Part shown: in pieces, positions 5,491 through 10,227 of the stretch | Numbering within the stretch: position 1 is the stretch's first letter | Layout: each line of letters opens with the position of its first letter | Assembly (NCBI GenBank): GCA_026388445.1 | Contig: JAPLJU010000196.1 | Span: 1-10,227, forward strand | From: Deltaproteobacteria bacterium | GTDB taxonomy: Bacteria; Desulfobacterota; Syntrophia; Syntrophales; UBA2192 | Reading direction: 5' to 3' | Length of the DNA: 10,227 nucleotides | Translations under genes and position numbers: made by a program | The notes under the pieces: generated by a model | Databases searched by the model: none | Told to the model about the DNA's origin: nothing | Seen by the model: the letters and a program-made list of their open reading frames with translations, nothing else

Positions 5491-6712
5491 AATTCTGGTC
5501 TGTGAGGCCCTGACCCGGAAGGGGGTCATCCCGAAGAAAGCCTTCGCTAACATCAAGGCAAAGGCCGACTTTGATGTGGCCCGGATCGACAAAATTGAAA
5601 GAGTCGTCAAGCACGATGTGATCGCCTTTCTGACCAGTGTCAGTGAGAAGGTAGGGCCCGACGCCCGCTTCATTCACATGGGTCTTACCTCCTCGGATAT
5701 TCTCGATACCTCTTTCGCCCTTCTTCTCAGGGAAGCCGCGGACCTCCTTCTCGAGGATGTGGACCGGCTGCTCGAGATCCTCCGCAAGAAGGCTTTTCGT
5801 TACAAGAAGACCTTGATGATCGGCAGAACCCATGGCATTCACGCCGAGCCGATCACCTTCGGTTTAAAGATGGCCCTGTGGTATCAGGAAATGCTGAGAA
5901 ACCGGCTCAGGCTGGTCCGGGCCAGGGATATTGTCAGTTACGGCAAGATCTCGGGTGTCGTGGGAACCTTCACCTTCGTGGACCCGCGGGTCGAGGCCTA
6001 TGTCTGCAGGAAGCTCGGGCTCCAGCCTGCGCCTGTCTCAACCCAGGTTATTCAGCGGGACCGCCATGCAGAATATTTTGCCACGCTGGCGATCATCGCC
6101 TCGTCCATTGACAAATTTGCGACGGAGATCCGCCTTCTCCAGAGGACGGAGGTTCGAGAGGCCGAGGAGGAGTTTACGGAGGGACAGAAGGGGTCTTCGG
6201 CCATGCCGCACAAGAGAAATCCCGTCCTTTCGGAAAACCTCTCGGGCCTTGCGCGTCTGATGAGAAGCTATGCCCTGGCATCGCTGGAGGATCTGGCCTT
6301 GTGGCATGAGAGAGACATCAGCCACTCCTCCGTGGAGAGGGTCATCGGACCCGATGCCACCATTCTCCTGGATTTCATGTTGAACCGCTTTGCGGGTTTG
6401 GTAGAGAACCTGGTGGTCTACCCGGAGAGGATGATGGCCAATCTCAGCCTGACGCACGGCGTTATTTTTTCGCAGATGGTCCTTCTCAAGTTGATTGACA
6501 AGGGAATGTCCCGGGAGGATGCCTATGCGATTGTTCAGAAAAATGCCATGCAGTCTTGGAGGGAAGGGCAGGAGTTCAAGAAGCTGATCATGGGCGATCG
6601 CGATGTCCTGCGGTTTCTGAAGCCCGTTGAGATCGAAAAAGTGTTCAGGCTCCAGAATTTTCTCAAACATGTGGAGTTCATCTTCAGGCGGGTGTTCAGG
6701 GAGACCGCATGA
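5411..6712 (+). CDS. purB: Adenylosuccinate lyase
   Basis: A 433-residue enzyme of the fumarase/aspartase superfamily, close to the roughly 431 residues of the Bacillus subtilis type. It cleaves fumarate from SAICAR in IMP synthesis and from adenylosuccinate in AMP synthesis, as a cytoplasmic homotetramer. Visible landmarks are the N-terminal MIPRYSRQKMASVWS, KHDVIAF with His68, TSSD (93-96), GRTHGIHAEP with the catalytic His141, and the flexible-loop signature GSSAMPHKRNP (261-271) carrying the catalytic serine. The start is firm: GGGGAG lies just upstream and the N-terminus fits the family. It follows the HAD gene by 145 bases on the same strand and may share its transcript. It is convergent with nadB; the two stop codons are about 50 bases apart. 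Confidence 0.97.
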   Translation: MIPRYSRQKMASVWSPENRFRKWLDIEILVCEALTRKGVIPKKAFANIKAKADFDVARIDKIERVVKHDVIAFLTSVSEKVGPDARFIHMGLTSSDILDTSFALLLREAADLLLEDVDRLLEILRKKAFRYKKTLMIGRTHGIHAEPITFGLKMALWYQEMLRNRLRLVRARDIVSYGKISGVVGTFTFVDPRVEAYVCRKLGLQPAPVSTQVIQRDRHAEYFATLAIIASSIDKFATEIRLLQRTEVREAEEEFTEGQKGSSAMPHKRNPVLSENLSGLARLMRSYALASLEDLALWHERDISHSSVERVIGPDATILLDFMLNRFAGLVENLVVYPERMMANLSLTHGVIFSQMVLLKLIDKGMSREDAYAIVQKNAMQSWREGQEFKKLIMGDRDVLRFLKPVEIEKVFRLQNFLKHVEFIFRRVFRETA

Positions 6713-6739
6713 AAAACACACCCCGTGGATCGAGGGTGT
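6712..6739 (-). terminator. Rho-independent terminator for nadB
   Basis: ACACCC-CG (6718-6725) pairs with CG-GGGTGT (6731-6739, one bulged A at 6733) around a five-base loop. On the minus strand the hairpin is followed by G and then five T, the complement of A6712-A6716. It starts about 22 bases after the nadB stop. The T tract touches the last base of the purB stop codon. In the plus direction only TCTTT follows, so it may act weakly on purB transcripts. Confidence 0.6.
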
Positions 6740-6761
6740 TCTTTGAGGGGTAGACGGTTTT

Positions 6762-8411
6762 TTACGGAAAGACTTTGGCTTTTCTGGGGTTCCTGGGCGG
6801 CCTCTTCAGCGTGGTGTCCCGTAGCCAGTTTTGACCATCCCGTTCGGGATAGTCGATATTGTAATGGAGGCCCCGACTCTCTTTTCTCATCATGGCGCAC
6901 TCGATGATGAGTTTGGCGACGATGGTAATGTTCCGCAGCTCCAGAAGGTCCCTTGTGATCATGAATTTTCTGTAATATTCGTGAATCTCCTGCCAGATGA
7001 GTTCCACCCTTTTCTTTGCCCTCTCCAGCCTCTTGTCGGATCGAACGATGCCCACGTAATTCCACATGGATCTCCGGATCTCATCCCAGTTCTGGGTAAT
7101 GACAACGGATTCGTCACTTTCCGTGACGCCGGTCAGGTCCCAGCCCGAGACGGGCAGCTCCTCATCCTTGATTTGCGGGAACATCCCGGCGATCCTCACA
7201 AAGGCCCTGTGGGCGAATACCACCGCCTCGAGGAGCGAGTTGCTGGCCAGGCGGTTTGCGCCGTGCAGGCCCGTGCAGGCCACCTCGCCCGCCGCGAAGA
7301 GCCTTTCGATGCTTGTTTCGCCGTGGGCATTGACCACAACGCCGCCGCAGATGTAGTGGGCTGCCGGGACGACGGGGATCGGGTCTTTCGTGATGTCGAT
7401 GCCGAAGGTGAGGCAGTTTCTATGAATATTCGGGAAGCGTTCCATCAGGAATTGGGGATCCCGGTGGGTAATGTCCAAAAGGACATATTCGTCTCCCGAC
7501 TTCTTCAATTCCGTGTCGATCGCCTGGGCGACCACGTCCCGCGGCGCGAGGCTTTTCATGGGATGATAGCGTTCCATGAAGGTCGAGCCGTTTCTCAGTT
7601 TCAGGATTCCGCCTTCCCCGCGGACGGCCTCGCTGATCAGGAAAGACTTGGCCTCGGGATGGTAAAGACAGGTGGGGTGAAACTGGATGAACTCCAGGTT
7701 GGCAACCTCCGCGCCGGCCCGGTAGGCCATGGCGATGCCGTCACCGGTAGCGATGTCCGGTTTTGACGTGATCCAATAGACCTTGCCCGCACCGCCGGTT
7801 GCCAGAAGCACGAAGGAAGCGCGAAAGACGTGGATTTTGTTGTTCTCCACATCGAGGACGTAGGCCCCGAGACATTTGTCCTTTTTTGCACGGGGCCGCT
7901 TTTTCACACCGTCGATGGCCGACTCGAGGATGAGGTCAACGGAAATGCAGTTTTCGAAGAAGGTGATGTTTTTCTTTGACCCCGCTTTTTCGATAAGGGC
8001 CCTTTCGATTTCCCGCCCCGTGAGATCGGCGGCATGAATGACCCTTCTCCGGGAGTGGCCACCCTCCTTGCCCAGATCGTAGAGAGCCGGCGGGCTGTTG
8101 TTTCTTTTCGAGAACTCCACCCCCCAGCGGATGAGTTCCTGGACCCGTTCCGGACCCTCGCTCACGACAAAGTTGACGACGGACTCATGGCACAGTCCCG
8201 CGCCGGCGGCCAGGGTATCGTGGATGTGGTCCTCAAAGCTGTCCGATGCGTCCATGACGACGGCAATACCGCCCTGGGCCATGTTGGTCGTAGACTCGAT
8301 TTTTTCCTTTTTTGTCACGATGGCCACGGAACCGAGATCCGCCGCCTTGATGGCGAAACTCAAGCCCGCGATGCCGCTTCCGATGACGAGAAAATCGGTC
8401 CTGATTTCCAT
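6762..8411 (-). CDS. nadB: L-aspartate oxidase
   Basis: A 549-residue flavoenzyme that oxidises L-aspartate to iminoaspartate, the first step of de novo NAD synthesis; the product goes to quinolinate synthase NadA. Signals are the FAD-binding VIGSGIAG (9-16), TNMAQGGIA (42-50), ATGGAGKV (204-211), FHPTCLYHP (244-252), EAVRGEGG (261-268), LAPRDVVAQA (288-297), and the later ICGGV and GLHGANRLASNSLLE segments. The C-terminal helical domain is complete. The frame stays open for 157 more codons upstream, but those lie antisense to tsaD and have no family resemblance; ATG 8411 starts right at the flavin motif, with CAGG about eight bases upstream. nadA and nadC are not in the window. It is divergent from tsaD and convergent with purB. 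Fumarate reductase flavoproteins are related, but motif content and length fit NadB. Confidence 0.96.
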   Translation of the reverse strand: MEIRTDFLVIGSGIAGLSFAIKAADLGSVAIVTKKEKIESTTNMAQGGIAVVMDASDSFEDHIHDTLAAGAGLCHESVVNFVVSEGPERVQELIRWGVEFSKRNNSPPALYDLGKEGGHSRRRVIHAADLTGREIERALIEKAGSKKNITFFENCISVDLILESAIDGVKKRPRAKKDKCLGAYVLDVENNKIHVFRASFVLLATGGAGKVYWITSKPDIATGDGIAMAYRAGAEVANLEFIQFHPTCLYHPEAKSFLISEAVRGEGGILKLRNGSTFMERYHPMKSLAPRDVVAQAIDTELKKSGDEYVLLDITHRDPQFLMERFPNIHRNCLTFGIDITKDPIPVVPAAHYICGGVVVNAHGETSIERLFAAGEVACTGLHGANRLASNSLLEAVVFAHRAFVRIAGMFPQIKDEELPVSGWDLTGVTESDESVVITQNWDEIRRSMWNYVGIVRSDKRLERAKKRVELIWQEIHEYYRKFMITRDLLELRNITIVAKLIIECAMMRKESRGLHYNIDYPERDGQNWLRDTTLKRPPRNPRKAKVFP

Positions 8412-8465
8412 GGATAAAACCTGATGGGTGCCGGGAAAATACCGGAATCTCAGAAAAAATGACCG

Positions 8466-8494
8466 TTTACAATTCGAAATCGATCCTGTATATA
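8466..8494 (+). promoter_or_regulatory. Sigma-70-type promoter for tsaD
   Basis: TTTACA (8466-8471, five of six to TTGACA) and TATATA (8489-8494, four of six to TATAAT) are separated by exactly 17 bases. Transcription would start near 8501, about 37 bases before the tsaD ATG and before the short leader reading frame at 8521. Confidence 0.55.
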
Positions 8495-8520
8495 CCTTTC
8501 CGACTTTTAGGGAAAGGGAA

Positions 8521-8541
8521 ATGTTCATATCAGGATCATGA
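8521..8541 (+). CDS. Putative six-codon leader ORF overlapping the tsaD start
   Basis: ATG at 8521 opens a frame encoding MFISGS and stops at TGA 8539-8541, overlapping the tsaD start as ATGA. It is preceded by purine-rich AGGGAAAGGGAA (8509-8520), a better ribosome site than the AGGA (8532-8535) that lies only two bases before the tsaD ATG. The arrangement suggests translational coupling: ribosomes load at the strong site and restart on tsaD. It may also be coincidental. Confidence 0.3.
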   Translation: MFISGS

Positions 8542-9548
8542 AGGTTCTCGCGATCGAAACCTCCTGTGATGAGACGGCTGCCGCCGTTGTCAGAGACGGC
8601 CGTGAGGTGCTGTCCAGTGTCGTTTCCTCCCAGGTGGACATTCACAGCAAATACGGGGGGGTGGTACCCGAGATTGCCTCCAGGAAACATGTGGAGTCCA
8701 TCATTCCCGTGATCCTGCAGGCCCTCGATAACGCCCGTCTCGACCTGGATAGCATCGACGGAATCGCCGTGACACGGGGTCCCGGCCTGATCGGCTCCCT
8801 GCTCGTCGGTCTTTCCGTTGCAAAGTCCATCGCTTTTGCGAAGAAGAAGCCGCTCGTCGGCGTCAATCATCTCGAGGGGCACGTGGCGGCCATCTTTTTA
8901 AGTGATCGAACCCCGGTATTCCCTTTCGTGGCCCTGGTGGTGTCGGGAGGGCACACGATCGTCTATCTGGCCAGGGATTTCCAAGATTTTGTTCTTCTGG
9001 GTCAGACAAGGGATGACGCGGCCGGCGAGGCCTTCGACAAGGCGGCAAAGCTTCTCAACCTCGGATACCCGGGCGGTGTGGTTATCGACCGGCTGGCAAA
9101 GTCCGGGAACCCGGAGGCCCTCACCTTTCCCCGCCCCATGCGGGACAGCCTGGATTTCAGCTTCAGCGGGGTGAAGACGGCCCTTCTGAACTATACCCGG
9201 AAGCGGGAGAAACCCATCGAAGAGGGCGAGATCCCGGACATTGTTGCGAGCTATCAGGAGGCCATTGTCGATGTCCTCGTGGAAAAGACCATGCGTGCCG
9301 CTGCGTTGAATGATATGCCCAGGGTGGCGGTGGTAGGTGGTGTGGCAGCAAACAGCCGCCTGAGGAGCAGGTTCATGGAGGAGGGACAGAAGCGGGCCAT
9401 AGAGGTATTCATTCCGCCTCCGGTCCTCTGCACGGACAACGCGGCCATGATTGCCGTGGTGGGTGAGCACCTGCTGGCGCGGGGAAGGCGAGACGGTCAC
9501 GATTTGAACGCCGTCTCCCGTTGGCCTCTTGAGACGCTTTTGAAATAG
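8538..9548 (+). CDS. tsaD: tRNA N6-threonylcarbamoyladenosine transferase subunit TsaD
   Basis: A 336-residue ASKHA-fold protein that transfers the threonylcarbamoyl group from TC-AMP to A37 of ANN-decoding tRNAs, working with TsaB and TsaE in bacteria. The start IETSCDETA (6-14) is diagnostic. The metal site is visible: HLEGH (111-115) gives two His ligands and CTDNAAM gives Asp300. VSGGHT (135-140), DDAAGEAFDKAAK (159-171) and VVGGVAANSRLR are the other nucleotide and substrate motifs. The length is normal and the gene is complete. It heads a plus-strand cluster with a DUF2062 gene and rsmA, both set close behind. TsaE and TsaB are not in the window. Translation may depend on the overlapping six-codon leader frame. 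Confidence 0.97.
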   Translation: MKVLAIETSCDETAAAVVRDGREVLSSVVSSQVDIHSKYGGVVPEIASRKHVESIIPVILQALDNARLDLDSIDGIAVTRGPGLIGSLLVGLSVAKSIAFAKKKPLVGVNHLEGHVAAIFLSDRTPVFPFVALVVSGGHTIVYLARDFQDFVLLGQTRDDAAGEAFDKAAKLLNLGYPGGVVIDRLAKSGNPEALTFPRPMRDSLDFSFSGVKTALLNYTRKREKPIEEGEIPDIVASYQEAIVDVLVEKTMRAAALNDMPRVAVVGGVAANSRLRSRFMEEGQKRAIEVFIPPPVLCTDNAAMIAVVGEHLLARGRRDGHDLNAVSRWPLETLLK

Positions 9549-9549
9549 A

Positions 9550-9572
9550 CCCTGCATGGTTTTTGCACAGGG
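9550..9572. other. Imperfect hairpin after tsaD
   Basis: CCCTGCA (9550-9556) can pair with TGCA and GGG (9564-9567 and 9570-9572) with two bulged bases and a seven-base loop. No T tract follows. The heptamer CAGGGAC is repeated at 9568-9574 and 9578-9584. It could be a weak attenuator between tsaD and the DUF2062 gene, but support is slight. Confidence 0.2.
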
Positions 9573-9614
9573 ACTTTCAGGGACAATGCCCGTTTTCTTC
9601 TGCGAAGACGTTTC

Positions 9615-10103
9615 ATGTTTCTCAAAGACAAGATCAGGGAATTTTATAATCGTTTTATCAGCCTGAAGGGGACGCCGGGTGAAATCGCCACCGGTATGGC
9701 CATCGGTGTCTTCATCGGGGTGACACCCACCATCCCGTTCCACACCGTTACGATCATTTTTCTTTGCCTGCTTTTTCGACAGAATATGACTGCGGCCATC
9801 CTGGGGGCAACCTGTATCTCCAACCCCATTACCATTCCTTTATTCTATCTCGCGCAGTATGAACTCGGCCGGTTGTTGCTGAATTATGAGAGCTTAAAAG
9901 TCACGTTTAACGACTATAGCCTGAAATCAATCCTTGAACTGGGGTGGAACATCCTGTACCCGCTCCAGATCGGCGGGCTGCTGATGGCCGTCGTTTTTAC
10001 GGTTCCTGCCTACTTTGTCACGTACCGTGCCGTTTCAGCCCTGAGGAGCAAGTATGGCAAATCCACGGGCAATACTGGCGAAATATCAGATTCGTCCACT
10101 TAA
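9615..10103 (+). CDS. DUF2062-domain membrane protein
   Basis: A 162-residue inner-membrane protein of the DUF2062 family, whose function is not established. The family core GTPGEIATGMAIGVFIGVTP (19-38) leads into a hydrophobic stretch (about 25-53), followed by a second membrane region (about 58-83, with the family-like ISNPITIPLFY) and a third near 117-140; the C-terminus is short, polar and Ser/Thr-rich. The ribosome site before ATG 9615 is weak (GAAGACG). It sits 66 bases after tsaD on the same strand, and its last 50 bases overlap the rsmA start, so the three genes are probably one transcript. I would not assign a role beyond a small membrane protein. Confidence 0.85.
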   Translation: MFLKDKIREFYNRFISLKGTPGEIATGMAIGVFIGVTPTIPFHTVTIIFLCLLFRQNMTAAILGATCISNPITIPLFYLAQYELGRLLLNYESLKVTFNDYSLKSILELGWNILYPLQIGGLLMAVVFTVPAYFVTYRAVSALRSKYGKSTGNTGEISDSST

Positions 10104-10227
10104 GAGGCTCGGTCAATCATTTCTTTCCGATCCGAATATCATCCGGAAGATCGTCGAGGTCTCCGATATCCAGCGGGACGAGACGGTGGTCGAAATCGGG
10201 GCCGGGCTGGGCGTCATGACCGCCCAG
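10054..10227 (+). CDS. rsmA: 16S rRNA (adenine1518/1519-N6)-dimethyltransferase, N-terminal part (cut by window edge)
   Basis: The first 58 codons of RsmA/KsgA, which dimethylates two adjacent adenines in helix 45 of 16S rRNA late in small-subunit assembly, using S-adenosylmethionine. The N-terminal KRLGQSFLSDPNII (17-30) corresponds to the family's KRFGQNFL-type motif, and VVEIGAGLGVMT (45-56) is SAM-binding motif I. The start has a strong AGGAG (10044-10048) five bases before ATG. That site and the first 50 bases of the gene lie inside the end of the DUF2062 gene in another frame. The catalytic NLPY-type motif would be beyond the right edge. Loss of this activity is the known basis of kasugamycin resistance. 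Confidence 0.93.
   Translation, partial: MANPRAILAKYQIRPLKRLGQSFLSDPNIIRKIVEVSDIQRDETVVEIGAGLGVMTAQ

Noticed and set aside
6831..7766. Plus-strand frame of 311 codons opposite nadB
   Set aside because: It is a shadow of the nadB coding sequence, which has full family motifs; the shadow has none.
8412..8882. Upstream extension of nadB by 157 codons
   Set aside because: It is antisense to tsaD, shows no family resemblance, and the FAD motif begins right after ATG 8411.
8898..9743. Minus-strand frame of 281 codons opposite tsaD and the DUF2062 gene
   Set aside because: It is antisense to two well supported genes and has no recognisable domain.

Overview
The window looks like chromosomal DNA from a Gram-negative bacterium, most plausibly a deltaproteobacterial (Desulfobacterota, Syntrophales-like) lineage. 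The reasons are a YdcF/ElyC-type envelope protein, a secreted VCBS/FG-GAP-repeat protein with a TolB/CsgG-like front domain, moderately GC-rich housekeeping genes with AGGAG/GGGGAG-type ribosome binding sites, and the general gene style. The taxonomic placement is an inference from gene content, not a search result.

Layout from left to right. Bases 1 to about 138 hold the edge of an IS30-family insertion sequence; the minus-strand start of its transposase is visible. It abuts a plus-strand gene for an exported VCBS-repeat protein (158-1933). A perfect -35 box overlapping that gene's stop codon leads into a CAT-anticodon tRNA (1966-2042) with an encoded CCA end, closed by a strong intrinsic terminator. 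Two minus-strand genes follow, probably one operon read from right to left: a 449-residue RelA/SpoT-type nucleotidyltransferase with an HEPN-like C-terminus (2976-4325), then elyC (2157-2936). An extended -10 promoter sits upstream of the RelA/SpoT gene. The plus strand then carries a HAD-superfamily hydrolase, a doubtful small ORF and purB (5411-6712). Convergent to purB is nadB on the minus strand (6762-8411), with a terminator hairpin between the two genes. Divergent from nadB is a plus-strand cluster: tsaD (8538-9548), a DUF2062 membrane protein (9615-10103), and the first 58 codons of rsmA/ksgA, which overlaps the DUF2062 gene by 50 nt and runs off the right edge.

Most genes are ordinary metabolism and translation upkeep: purine synthesis (purB), NAD synthesis (nadB), tRNA t6A modification (tsaD), 16S rRNA dimethylation (rsmA) and tRNA. 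The part most worth a second look is the RelA/SpoT protein. It keeps the main synthetase residues, has no recognisable ppGpp hydrolase domain, and ends in an RNRLVH motif of the HEPN R-x4-H type, so nucleotide pyrophosphoryl transfer and a possible RNase or nucleotide-sensing module may be joined in one chain. It is followed 39 nt later by the envelope gene elyC. No stretch longer than 300 bases lacks a gene; the longest gap is the 253-base divergent region at 4326-4578. No CRISPR array was seen.
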